A stretch of DNA of 52,769 nucleotides from Candidatus Didemnitutus sp. (GTDB taxonomy: Bacteria > Verrucomicrobiota > Verrucomicrobiia > Opitutales > Opitutaceae), in assembly GCA_023701285.1 (NCBI GenBank), contig JAMPXH010000014.1:1-52769 (forward strand), read 5' to 3'. The notes beneath the pieces are model-generated. The model saw nothing but the letters and a program-made list of their open reading frames with translations. It was not told the DNA's origin and ran no database searches. This document shows positions 16,438 through 25,798 of this stretch, in pieces; the first letter of the stretch is position 1; each line of letters begins with the position of its first letter. A program made the position numbers and the translations under genes.

Positions 16438-16890
16438 TCAGTCCTTGTGCGTCTCGGTGGTGGCGGGGGCCTCGTCACCCTTCAGGGCGTTGAGGGCGGC
16501 GTGCCAGCCGAGCGTGGCGCACTTGATGCGGGCGGGGAAGGTGTGGACGCCGGCGAAGGCGGCGAGGTCGTTGATTTCCTCGGGCGGTTGGCCGGTCGTG
16601 ACGATGTGGTGGAACTGGTCGTAGAGCTGCTGGGCCTCGGCGGCGGTCTTGCCCTTGAGCTGGGTCGTCATGAGCGAGGCGCTGGCCTGCGAGATGGCGC
16701 AGCCGGCGCCGTCGAACGAGATGTCGGCGATGCGCTCGCCATCGAGGCGGATGAAGACGCTGCACTGGTCGCCGCAGGTGGGATTGTCGCCGTGGGCGAC
16801 GCGGTTGGCCGTGGGTAGTTTGCCGCGGTTCCGCGGACGGCGGTTGTGGTCCAGAATGACGGACTGGTAGAGATCGGTGAGGTCGTGCAT
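16438..16890 (-). CDS. sufU: Fe-S cluster assembly sulfur-transfer protein SufU
   Basis: 150-residue SufU/IscU-like protein. Conserved residues are Cys39 and Asp41 in NPTCGDQC, Cys64 in GAGCAIS and Cys124 in KCATLGWHA; these bind zinc and accept sulfur from SufS in the Gram-positive-type SUF system. The N-terminal LYQSVILDHNRRPRNRG is the usual SufU opening. The extra span between Cys64 and Cys124 distinguishes SufU from IscU. It is first in a two-gene unit with sufS. The C-terminal tail (APATTETHKD) is unconserved. Confidence 0.93.
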   Translation of the reverse strand: MHDLTDLYQSVILDHNRRPRNRGKLPTANRVAHGDNPTCGDQCSVFIRLDGERIADISFDGAGCAISQASASLMTTQLKGKTAAEAQQLYDQFHHIVTTGQPPEEINDLAAFAGVHTFPARIKCATLGWHAALNALKGDEAPATTETHKD

Positions 16891-17011
16891 CGGCCGGGTC
16901 GTGAAGGGTGAAAAGCTAGTGCGCCCTCCGGGGTTGGCAAACAGAGTTTCCGTTCCGCGGCGCGCTGTGCCGGGCGGATGTGCGCGCGGCTGTGCGCGCG
17001 ACGGCTCAGGC

Positions 17012-19048
17012 TCAGGATTTGATCGGAGCAGACGGTGCAGCTTGGAGCAGGCGGGCGAGCAGGCGGCGGGCGCGGATTTGTCCGACGACGCGGCGGGAGA
17101 CGGAGTCGCTGACCACGGGGAGCGACTTGTGGCCGTGCTCGCGGAAAGCGGAGGCGGCGATCAAGGCGGTGTCGGTCGCGGCGATCGCGGCGGGATTATT
17201 CGCCATGAAGGTGCGGAGCGGCGTGTCGGGCGCGAGCCCGTCGGCTTGGGCGCGGAGCAGGTCGGTGAGCGTCACCAGGCCCTCGAGCGCGCCGTCCGCG
17301 GATGTGACGTAGAAAACCTCGGTGGCGGTCGTGGCGAAGAGTGTGGTGACGTGGTGCAACGTGTCGTCCGATCGCAGCAGCGGTGCGGGTGCCGGTTCGA
17401 TGAAATCGGCCAGCTGGAAGGTGCGGAGCGCGGCGAGGGCCTGCGGTCGTTCCTGCCAGAATTTGCCGGAGCGGCGCGTGATGGCGGCGGTCAGCGCCGC
17501 GCGCAGCGGCGCGAGGGAGCGTGAGATGGTGGAGAAGACGTTGCGTCCCATCACCACGACGTCGACCGGGCCGCGGGCGCGCACGGAAGCGGAGCGAGGC
17601 TGTTGGTTGATGAGCGCCTGCTCGCCGAAGAAGCTGCCAGGGCCGAGCGTCGCGATGACTTCGCCGTCGGGACGATCCCCGCTGCTGCGGACGATTTCCA
17701 CCTCGCCTCGTTCGAGCACGTAGAAATTCGCCGGCGCCTCGCCTTGGCGAAGAATATAGTCTCCGGCCTCGTAATGCGCATGCGTGACGCGCTCCGTCGG
17801 GTCGGTGCGCAGGTGCGCGAGGTCGCGGGGAAACAGCAGCAGCCACGCCCAGTCCGCGCCGACCTGGATGCGGCGTCCCCAGGACGGCAGCTTGAAGAGA
17901 TAAACACCGCGCCAGACGAACCACGCGAGAAAGCCGCTGAGGCGCAGGCCGGCCAGTTCCGCGACGGCGCGGTGGCCGCCGATGGAGCAGAGTTGCCCGA
18001 GCACGCGGAAGGAGAAGGGGCGGGTCGGCTCCCCGTGGAGCGTGCGCAGGATGTTCTCCGCACATTGGCGGCCTTGGCGCTCGGCGAACTGCCCCGTGGG
18101 CGGCGAAAGCTGGCCGTCGTGCGCGTTGCGGATCGCCGCGCAATCGCCCACGGCCCACGCGTTCGCGCGGCCGGGCAGGCGCATGTCCGGCGCGGTGATG
18201 AGGCGGCCCTTCTCCCGCGGGGTGTCCATCCGTTCCACGATCGGCGCCGGGGAGCTGCCGATGGTGCACACGATGGTGCCGCCGCGGACGAAGCCGTCGC
18301 CCGTGCCCACGCCGTCGCCGGTGGCGAGTTGCACGCGGCAATTGAGCCGCAGCGTGACGCCGGCTGCCTGCATCTTCACGCGGGCGAATTCGCGCAGCGG
18401 CGGACTGATCTCCGGCAGGATCTGGTCGCGCGAGTGGAGCAGGGTGACCGCGACGTCCTCGGGCCGGATGTTGCGGAAGAAACGCAGGCTGCCGCGCACG
18501 AGATCGTTGATTTCGCCGGCCGCCTCCACGCCGCTGTAGCCGCCGCCCACGACGATGAACGAGCAGAGCCAGCGCCGCCGCGCCTCATCCTCGCAGACTT
18601 CGGCGCGCTCGAGTTGCTGCAGCACTTGGGTGCGCAGGACGGCGGCGTCGCCGACGGTCTTGAGCGGGAACGCGTGGTCGGCCATGCCCGGCACGACGTT
18701 GAGGTTGGCCACGCTCCCGCAGGCGAGCACGACATGGTCGTAGCGCATCCGGCGGGGCAACCCGTCGTGGCTTTCGAACTCGACCTCGCTGGCTGCGAGA
18801 TCCACGTGCCGCACTTCCTCCGTGCGGCAAATGACGCCCGGCAGGAGCTGCCGCAGCGGCACGATGACGTCCTGCAAATTCAACGAGGAGCCGACGGCGT
18901 CGGCCAGGAGCGGACTGAAGACAAGGTGGTTCTCGCGGTTGAAGAGGACGATCTCCGCATCGTTGCCGCGCAGTGCCGCGCGCAGGGTGCGGGCGCAGGA
19001 CACGCCGCCGAAGCCGCCGCCGATGATGACGATGCGTGTGCGTGGCAT
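17012..19048 (-). CDS. NDH-2-like FAD oxidoreductase fused to cyclic-nucleotide-binding and CBS domains
   Basis: 678 residues, well above the 400-450 of ordinary type II NADH dehydrogenases. Residues 1-400 are the flavoenzyme: FAD loop VIIGGGFGGVSCAR (10-15), second dinucleotide fold VVGGGYSGVEAAGEI (168-173), AWAVGDCAAI, and a hydrophobic C-terminal patch (FLAWFVWRGVYLFKLPSW) that in NDH-2 anchors to the membrane. About 413-525 is a cNMP-binding domain with GSFFGEQALINQQPRSASVRA. About 550-670 holds two CBS motifs. The domains imply NADH:quinone electron transfer gated by a nucleotide ligand; which ligand is unknown. It faces the nuo operon across a tRNA gene. Confidence 0.88.
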   Translation of the reverse strand: MPRTRIVIIGGGFGGVSCARTLRAALRGNDAEIVLFNRENHLVFSPLLADAVGSSLNLQDVIVPLRQLLPGVICRTEEVRHVDLAASEVEFESHDGLPRRMRYDHVVLACGSVANLNVVPGMADHAFPLKTVGDAAVLRTQVLQQLERAEVCEDEARRRWLCSFIVVGGGYSGVEAAGEINDLVRGSLRFFRNIRPEDVAVTLLHSRDQILPEISPPLREFARVKMQAAGVTLRLNCRVQLATGDGVGTGDGFVRGGTIVCTIGSSPAPIVERMDTPREKGRLITAPDMRLPGRANAWAVGDCAAIRNAHDGQLSPPTGQFAERQGRQCAENILRTLHGEPTRPFSFRVLGQLCSIGGHRAVAELAGLRLSGFLAWFVWRGVYLFKLPSWGRRIQVGADWAWLLLFPRDLAHLRTDPTERVTHAHYEAGDYILRQGEAPANFYVLERGEVEIVRSSGDRPDGEVIATLGPGSFFGEQALINQQPRSASVRARGPVDVVVMGRNVFSTISRSLAPLRAALTAAITRRSGKFWQERPQALAALRTFQLADFIEPAPAPLLRSDDTLHHVTTLFATTATEVFYVTSADGALEGLVTLTDLLRAQADGLAPDTPLRTFMANNPAAIAATDTALIAASAFREHGHKSLPVVSDSVSRRVVGQIRARRLLARLLQAAPSAPIKS

Positions 19049-19210
19049 GCGCGTGGGGTGAGCCGGAGTGTGCGGGCGGGCGCGGGTTTGGCAATGCGGC
19101 GCTGTGGGGCAGGGCAGGCGGGGAATTTTTTTCGCCGGAAGGGCGAGGTGTGGGAATTTCCGTTGACCGCGGCGAGTCCAGCACCCTTATTCACCCTTCC
19201 TTTGTTCACT

Positions 19211-19298
19211 GGAGAGGTGGCAGAGTGGTCGAATGCGCGCGCTTGGAAAGCGCGTATACCGCAAGGTATCGGGGGTTCGAATCCCCCCCTCTCCGCCA
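19211..19298 (+). tRNA. tRNA-Ser (anticodon GGA)
   Basis: An 88-nt class II tRNA. The acceptor stem pairs GGAGAGG (19211-19217) with CCTCTCC (19288-19294), followed by G and an encoded CCA. The anticodon stem CGCGC/GCGCG encloses loop TTGGAAA, giving anticodon GGA (serine UCC/UCU codons). A long variable arm (TACC-GCAA-GGTA) and T-arm GGGGG-TTCGAAT-CCCCC are clear. Confidence 0.97.
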
Positions 19299-19530
19299 CT
19301 TTCCCTGCATTGGGCGAACGTAAACCCCTTCGCCGACTTGCGAGGTGCGGTGCGCCGCGCGACCGCAGCCAGGCATGGAGGATGGGGGCGGTTAAAGCCC
19401 GCCAATCAAAACCTGCACAGCGATTCCCAACGCGTGCGTCTTATGCAGAGCGGGTGTGCCCAAAAGACCCTTGCGCGACCCCTCTCGGTTGGTAGCGTGC
19501 GGCGTATTTTACCTTTCGCCTTTTTCCGAC
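19299..19530 (+). other. Leader region of the nuo operon
   Basis: 232 bp between the tRNA and nuoB with no convincing gene; in particular there is no nuoA. A weak promoter-like pair TTGCGC (19471-19476), 16 bp, TAGCGT (19493-19498) exists but is unremarkable. The last bases before nuoB are pyrimidine-rich (CGCCTTTTTCCGAC) and contain no Shine-Dalgarno sequence. Confidence 0.5.
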
Positions 19531-20040
19531 ATGGTTTCTCCCAACACCGACCTGACCTACGACAGCAAGATTGAGGGTGATGTCGTGGTCACGAAGCTGG
19601 ATTCCGCCATCAACTGGATCCGCACCAACTCCATGTGGCCGATGCCCATGGGCCTGGCGTGTTGCGCCATCGAGCTGATGGCCTCCGGCGGCGCCCGGTT
19701 CGACATCGCGCGCTTCGGCGCCGAGGTCATGCGCTTCTCGCCGCGCCAGTCGGACTGCATGATCGTGGCCGGCACCGTCACTTACAAGATGGCCCCGCAG
19801 GTCCGCCGCATCTACGACCAGATGGCCGCGCCGAAGTGGGTCATCGCCATGGGCGCCTGCGCCTCCACCGGCGGCATGTATCGCAGCTATGCGACGCTGC
19901 AGGGTGTGGACCGCATCATCCCGGTCGATGTTTACGTGAGTGGCTGCCCGCCGCGCCCCGAGGCGCTGCTCGACGCCCTCATGAAGCTCCAGAACAAGGT
20001 CAAACGCGAGCGTTCGGCCTCCCGACTCTTCTCCGCCTGA
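19531..20040 (+). CDS. nuoB: NADH-quinone oxidoreductase subunit B
   Basis: 169-residue peripheral-arm subunit carrying cluster N2, the last Fe-S centre before quinone. Ligands are Cys44 and Cys45 ([10 protein letters not shown]), Cys110 ([10 protein letters not shown]) and Cys139 (SGCPPRPE). ATG 19531 (MVSPNTDL) is preferred; a longer in-frame start at 19456 would add 25 unconserved residues. It is the first gene of the operon here, which is unusual because nuoA normally precedes it. The start is preceded by TTTTCCGAC instead of a purine-rich ribosome site. Confidence 0.96.
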   Translation: MVSPNTDLTYDSKIEGDVVVTKLDSAINWIRTNSMWPMPMGLACCAIELMASGGARFDIARFGAEVMRFSPRQSDCMIVAGTVTYKMAPQVRRIYDQMAAPKWVIAMGACASTGGMYRSYATLQGVDRIIPVDVYVSGCPPRPEALLDALMKLQNKVKRERSASRLFSA

Positions 20041-20063
20041 GGCGCTTCCGCGCCCCGCTCCCC

Positions 20064-20690
20064 ATGACCGAGAACGCCGACGTCATCGCCGCCGTCCAAG
20101 GCAGATTCCCTGCCGCGACTCCCCGCCCGACTTCCGACCACCCCGCGCTGAACGTGCCCGCCTCCGAGGCGATCGCGTTGCTGCGGTTCCTCCGCGACGA
20201 GCAGGGCTACGATTACCTGACCGACCTCACGGCCATCGACTGGAGCGCGGAGAAATCCCCGCGTTTCACCGTGGTCTGGCACCTTTATTCCAGCACCAAG
20301 CACGTCTGGGTGCGCGTCGCCGCGGATTGCCGCGACGATGCCAATCCCTCCATGCCCACCGCCTCCGGCCTCTGGGCCGGCGCCAACTGGCATGAGCGCG
20401 AGTGCTACGACCTCCTCGGCGTGAAGTTCGAGGGGCATCCCGACCTGCGCCGCATCCTCATGTGGGACGGCTATCCGCATCACCCGCTGCGCAAGGAGTT
20501 CCCGCTCGCGGGCCTGCCCACCGAGCTGCCCGACGCGGAGATCGCCGCCGAGACCGGCACCGGCGTCATCGCCGCCCCGATGGCCGGCGGTCCCTTCGTC
20601 GCCACGCCCGGCGAGCCGATGAGCGACGCCGAACCGCGCGCCAAGGACGAAGCCTGGAACGAACAGCGCCCCAAGCCTGACAACGCCTGA
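20064..20690 (+). CDS. nuoC: NADH-quinone oxidoreductase subunit C
   Basis: 208-residue 30-kDa-type subunit at the junction of the peripheral and membrane arms, near the quinone site with NuoB and NuoD. Recognisable blocks are YDYLTDLTAIDW, WHERECYDLLGVKFEGHPDLRRI and HHPLRKEFPL. Start ATG 20064 follows nuoB by 23 bp. The last 45 residues are an Ala/Glu/Pro-rich tail not needed for the fold. NuoC and NuoD are separate here, not fused as in E. coli. Confidence 0.95.
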   Translation: MTENADVIAAVQGRFPAATPRPTSDHPALNVPASEAIALLRFLRDEQGYDYLTDLTAIDWSAEKSPRFTVVWHLYSSTKHVWVRVAADCRDDANPSMPTASGLWAGANWHERECYDLLGVKFEGHPDLRRILMWDGYPHHPLRKEFPLAGLPTELPDAEIAAETGTGVIAAPMAGGPFVATPGEPMSDAEPRAKDEAWNEQRPKPDNA

Positions 20691-20695
20691 CACCG

Positions 20696-21931
20696 ATGGC
20701 CACCGAGCAAACTTTCCCCGACGCCTCCGCGAAAGCCGCCGCGAATCTCCCCAAGGAATTCGACCCGGAGAAGATGTCCCTCTCGATGGGACCTTCGCAC
20801 CCTTCCACGCACGGCGTGCTCCGCATCCAGTTCGAGCTCGACGGCGAGACGGTGACCAAGGCCGAGCCGGTCATCGGCTACCTGCACCGTGGCGACGAGA
20901 AGATCGCCGAGAACATGACCTACAACCAGTTCGTGCCCTACACGGACCGGTTGGACTACATCGCGCCGCTGGCCAACAACCACACCTTCGCCCACGCCGT
21001 CGAGCAGCTCGCCGGCCTGAAGATGCCCGCGCGCGTCGATGCCATCCGCGTGCTCACCTCGGAGATGGCGCGCCTTTCCTCGCACCTCCTCGGCCTCGGT
21101 GCCTTCGGCATCGATGTGGGCGCGTGGACGGTGTTCATGTATACCTTCACCGAGCGCGAGAAGCTCTACAGCCTCTTCGAGAAGCTCACCGGCGCGCGCT
21201 TCACCACCAGTTACAGCCGCATCGGCGGTCTCTCACGCGACGTGCCCCCGGGCTGGATCGAGGAAGTCGACGCGTTCTGCGACCAGTTCATGCCGATCCT
21301 CGACGAGGTGCTCGCGCTCCTCTCGCGCAACAAGATCTTCATCGATCGCACGGTCGGCGTGGGAGTCATCACCAAGGAGGACGCGATCGCCTACGGCCTG
21401 AGCGGCCCGAATCTCCGCGGCTCCGGCGTGCCGATGGACCTCCGCAAGGACCGTCCGTATTGGGGCTACGATCAATACGACTTCGACGTGCCGATCGGCT
21501 CGAAGGGTGACTGCTACGACCGCTATCTCGTCCGCGGCGAGGAGATGAAGCAGTCCGTCCGCATCATCAAGCAGGTGATCAAGAACTTCCCGGCCGGCGA
21601 TTACTACGCCCCCGAGGCGCGCCGCATCTTCGCCCCGCGCAAGGACAAGGTGCTCTCCTCGATGGAGGAGCTGATCAACAATTTCATGATCGTCACCGAG
21701 GGCCCGCAGATGCCCGCCGGCGAGGTCTATTTCGAGCACGAGAATCCGAAGGGTCTCCTCGGTTTCTACATCGTCTCGAAGGGCGGCGGCGTGCCTTACC
21801 GGCTCAAGATCCGCGGCCCGTCGTTCTGCAACCTTTCCATTCTCCCGAAGCTCTGCGTCGGCCACCTCGTGTCCGACGTCGTTTCCATCCTCGGCTCGCT
21901 CGACTTCGTCATGGGCGAGTGCGACCGCTGA
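20696..21931 (+). CDS. nuoD: NADH-quinone oxidoreductase subunit D
   Basis: 411-residue 49-kDa-type subunit that forms the quinone cavity with NuoB. Family blocks are SLSMGPSHPSTHGVLR, GYLHRGDEKIAE, YTDRLDY and the C-terminal VMGECDR, where the terminal Asp-Arg matches the normal end of NuoD. The His of the PSTHG loop and the Tyr of the SYSR region (TTSYSRIGG) are candidates for quinone contact. The gene follows nuoC by 5 bp. Length is normal, with no insertions. Confidence 0.96.
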   Translation: MATEQTFPDASAKAAANLPKEFDPEKMSLSMGPSHPSTHGVLRIQFELDGETVTKAEPVIGYLHRGDEKIAENMTYNQFVPYTDRLDYIAPLANNHTFAHAVEQLAGLKMPARVDAIRVLTSEMARLSSHLLGLGAFGIDVGAWTVFMYTFTEREKLYSLFEKLTGARFTTSYSRIGGLSRDVPPGWIEEVDAFCDQFMPILDEVLALLSRNKIFIDRTVGVGVITKEDAIAYGLSGPNLRGSGVPMDLRKDRPYWGYDQYDFDVPIGSKGDCYDRYLVRGEEMKQSVRIIKQVIKNFPAGDYYAPEARRIFAPRKDKVLSSMEELINNFMIVTEGPQMPAGEVYFEHENPKGLLGFYIVSKGGGVPYRLKIRGPSFCNLSILPKLCVGHLVSDVVSILGSLDFVMGECDR

Positions 21932-21943
21932 TCTCCTGCGCTG

Positions 21944-22432
21944 ATGAACCTGAAGCCTGAAACTTTCACCAAGATCGACGAGGTCATCACCCATTACCCG
22001 GTGAAGCGCAGCGCCACGCTCCCGCTGCTGCACCTCATCCAGGAGGACGCCGGCTACATCTCCGACGCAGCGATCGAGTGGGTCGCGACCAAGCTCGAGC
22101 TGCAGCCGATCAACGTCTACGAGGTCGTCACCTTCTACCCGATGTTCCGGCGCCAGCCGATCGGCCGCCGCCACATCAAGGTCTGCCGCACGCTCTCCTG
22201 CGCCCTCACCGGCGGCTACAAGGTCTGCGAGCGCTTCGAGAAGGAATTCGACACGCACCGCGGCGAGATCTCGCCCGACGGCGAAGTCACGATCGAGTTC
22301 GTCGAGTGCCTCGCCAGCTGCGGCACCGGCCCGGTGGTGATGATCGACGACGACCTCCACGAGAAGGTCGACGAGGCCAAGGTCAAACAGCTCGCGGACC
22401 AGATCCGCGCGGAGGCGAAGCAGCGGAAATGA
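21944..22432 (+). CDS. nuoE: NADH-quinone oxidoreductase subunit E
   Basis: 162-residue thioredoxin-fold subunit of the NADH-dehydrogenase module, holding the [2Fe-2S] cluster N1a. Ligands are Cys81 and Cys86 (VCRTLSCALTGG) and Cys122 and Cys126 (ECLASCGTGP). The N-terminal helical part with LLHLIQEDAGYISDAAIEWVA is standard. Its stop overlaps the start of the next, unknown, membrane gene (ATGA at 22429-22432), so that gene is probably co-translated. Confidence 0.96.
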   Translation: MNLKPETFTKIDEVITHYPVKRSATLPLLHLIQEDAGYISDAAIEWVATKLELQPINVYEVVTFYPMFRRQPIGRRHIKVCRTLSCALTGGYKVCERFEKEFDTHRGEISPDGEVTIEFVECLASCGTGPVVMIDDDLHEKVDEAKVKQLADQIRAEAKQRK

Positions 22433-22737
22433 AGAAGATCCGCCTCATGCACGTGCCGCCGATCCGGTTCGGGATCGTCCTCGGACTCATCAACGGAGTC
22501 ATCGGGATGATCACCGCGCCGATCCTGCTCCTTTCGCTCGGCGCGGCCGCGACATGGGACACGACCTTGCTCCCGAAATTCCTCGGCATCCCCTGGCTCT
22601 TCGCCGGCGGCGCCGCCCTGTTCATGCCCTTCATCCACTTGGTCGGCGGCTTCCTCGTCGGAGTGCTGCTGGCCATGATCTACAACCTCGCCTCCCGCTG
22701 GACCGGCGGGATCGAGATCGTGATTAAAGACAACTGA
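22429..22737 (+). CDS. Small membrane protein of unknown function inside the nuo operon
   Basis: 102 residues with two to three hydrophobic segments: about 12-40 (FGIVLGLINGVIGMITAPIL), 52-64, and 66-88 (FIHLVGGFLVGVLLAMIYNL), ending ASRWTGGIEIVIKDN. The YNLxxxxxGGIE ending resembles DUF3566-type membrane proteins; I do not recognise it as any Complex I subunit. It is not NuoA, which has three helices and a conserved acidic loop. The ATG overlaps the nuoE stop by four bases, and nuoF follows 7 bp after its stop, so it is embedded in the operon and probably made with it. It may be an assembly or accessory factor; that is inference. Confidence 0.85.
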   Translation: MKKIRLMHVPPIRFGIVLGLINGVIGMITAPILLLSLGAAATWDTTLLPKFLGIPWLFAGGAALFMPFIHLVGGFLVGVLLAMIYNLASRWTGGIEIVIKDN

Positions 22738-22744
22738 TTTTCCG

Positions 22745-24094
<1,350 letters not shown>

Positions 24095-24106
24095 GCATTT
24101 TCCGAG

Positions 24107-25792
24107 ATGTCTTCCGCTCCCGCCAAACCCGCCGACCTCGTCACCGTCAACATCGACGGCAAGGACATCGCCGTGCCGCGAGGCACGAACGTCATCGAGG
24201 CTGCCAAGCAGCTCGGCATCGAGATCCCGCATTACTGCTACCATCCGAAGCTGAGCGTCGTCGGCAACTGCCGCATGTGTCTCATCGAAATGGGCCTGCC
24301 GGCCGTCGACCCAGCGACCAAGCAGCCGGTGATGGATGCCGCCACCGGCAAGCAGAAGGTCAACTGGATGCCGCGCGCCCAAATCGGTTGCGCGACCAAC
24401 GCCTCGCCCGGTCTCCACATCCGCACCAACACGCCGCTCGTCAAGGAGTGCCGCGAGGGCGTCACCGAGTTCCTGCTCATCAATCACCCGCTCGACTGCC
24501 CGATCTGCGACCAGGCCGGCGAGTGCAAGCTCCAGGAACACTCCACCGCCTACGGCCGCGGCTACTCGCGCTTCGTCGAAAACAAGAACGTGAAGCCGAA
24601 GCGCACGCAGCTCGGGCCGCGCGTCACGCTCGACGACGAACGCTGCATCCTCTGCTCGCGCTGCATCCGCTTCTCGAAGGAGGTCGCGAAGGACGACGTC
24701 CTCGGCTTCATCGACCGCGGCAGCTACAGCACGCTCACCTGCTACCCGGGCAAGAAGCTCGAAAACAATTACTCGCTCAACACCGTCGACATCTGCCCGG
24801 TCGGCGCGCTCACCTCGACCGATTTCCGCTTCAAGATGCGCGTGTGGTTCCTCAAGGAAACCCCGGGCATCGACACCGAGTCCTCCGTCGGCGCCAACAC
24901 CGTCGTCTGGTCCCGCGAAGGCGTCATCTACCGCATCACGCCGCGCCAGAACGACGCCGTCAATGACACTTGGATGACCGACTCCGGCCGCCTCCTCTAC
25001 AAGCAAGTGCGCGCCGAGGATCGTCTGCTCCAGGCTTCTTCGCCCGATGCCCTGGCCAAGGCGGCTGAACTCATTCGCGCCGGCTCCGTGGCGATCGTCG
25101 GCTCCGGCCGCAGCTCCGTCGAAGAGCAATTCCTCACCAAGAAACTCGCCGTCGCGCTCAAGGCTCCGGTCGCGCTCGTCAGCCGCATCGGCAAAGGCGA
25201 CGGCATCCTCCTCTCCGCCGACCGCAACCCGAACATCCGCGGCGCGCTCGTCACCGGCCTCGCTTCCGCGCTCCCGTCGCAGCAACTCACCACGCTCGCG
25301 GCCGACATCGATGCGGGCAAGGTGAAGACCGTCGTCGCGATCAACGAGGACCTCGCCGCCGCCGGCCTCACCGCCGCGCAGCTCGCCAAGGTTTCCGTGA
25401 TCTACCTCGGCACGCACCAGAATGCGACGAGCGCCGCGGCCAAGGTCGTCATTCCCACGCTCACCGTTTTCGAAAAGTCCGGCAGCTTCGTGAACCAGCA
25501 GTTCCGCCTGCAGAAGTTCGCCAAGGCCGTTCCCGGGCCCGAAGGTGTGGCCGACGATCTCGTCACGCTCGCCCACCTCGCCGCCGCCGCGGGTGCCGGC
25601 GCGCTGCCGTCCGACCTCGCCGGCCTCTGGGCCGTGCTCGCCGCCGAAATCCCGTCCCTCGCCGGCCTCAGCCACGCGAAGCTTCCTGCGGCAGGCGTCG
25701 TGCTCGATCACGCCGCGTGGGCCGGCCTGCCCTTTGTCGAGGGCGAGACCCTTCACTACAAGCCCGCCGCTTCCGCGGCCAGCAACGCCTGA
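24107..25792 (+). CDS. nuoG: NADH-quinone oxidoreductase subunit G (short form)
   Basis: 561-residue 75-kDa-type subunit with the electron wire: [2Fe-2S] ligands in HYCYHPKLSVVGNCRMC and IGCATNA, the His/Cys cluster in NHPLDCPICDQAGECKLQEHS, and CILCSRCIRF with DICPVGALTSTD. About 30 extra residues lie between the second and last [2Fe-2S] ligands. The C-terminal molybdopterin-like part is short (from about 260) compared with the roughly 900-residue E. coli protein, and I see no extra N7-type cysteine set. A TTTTCCGAG sequence precedes the ATG. Confidence 0.95.
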   Translation: MSSAPAKPADLVTVNIDGKDIAVPRGTNVIEAAKQLGIEIPHYCYHPKLSVVGNCRMCLIEMGLPAVDPATKQPVMDAATGKQKVNWMPRAQIGCATNASPGLHIRTNTPLVKECREGVTEFLLINHPLDCPICDQAGECKLQEHSTAYGRGYSRFVENKNVKPKRTQLGPRVTLDDERCILCSRCIRFSKEVAKDDVLGFIDRGSYSTLTCYPGKKLENNYSLNTVDICPVGALTSTDFRFKMRVWFLKETPGIDTESSVGANTVVWSREGVIYRITPRQNDAVNDTWMTDSGRLLYKQVRAEDRLLQASSPDALAKAAELIRAGSVAIVGSGRSSVEEQFLTKKLAVALKAPVALVSRIGKGDGILLSADRNPNIRGALVTGLASALPSQQLTTLAADIDAGKVKTVVAINEDLAAAGLTAAQLAKVSVIYLGTHQNATSAAAKVVIPTLTVFEKSGSFVNQQFRLQKFAKAVPGPEGVADDLVTLAHLAAAAGAGALPSDLAGLWAVLAAEIPSLAGLSHAKLPAAGVVLDHAAWAGLPFVEGETLHYKPAASAASNA

Positions 25793-25798
25793 TGCGTC

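Noticed and set aside
16978-17001. Near-duplicate TGTGCGCGCG stretches after the NDH-like gene
   Set aside because: Short, GC-only and likely chance in this base composition; no stem with a T-run.
22429-22737. The possibility that the small gene in nuo is nuoA
   Set aside because: It lacks the conserved acidic and Cys-containing loop of NuoA and has a different helix pattern and position.
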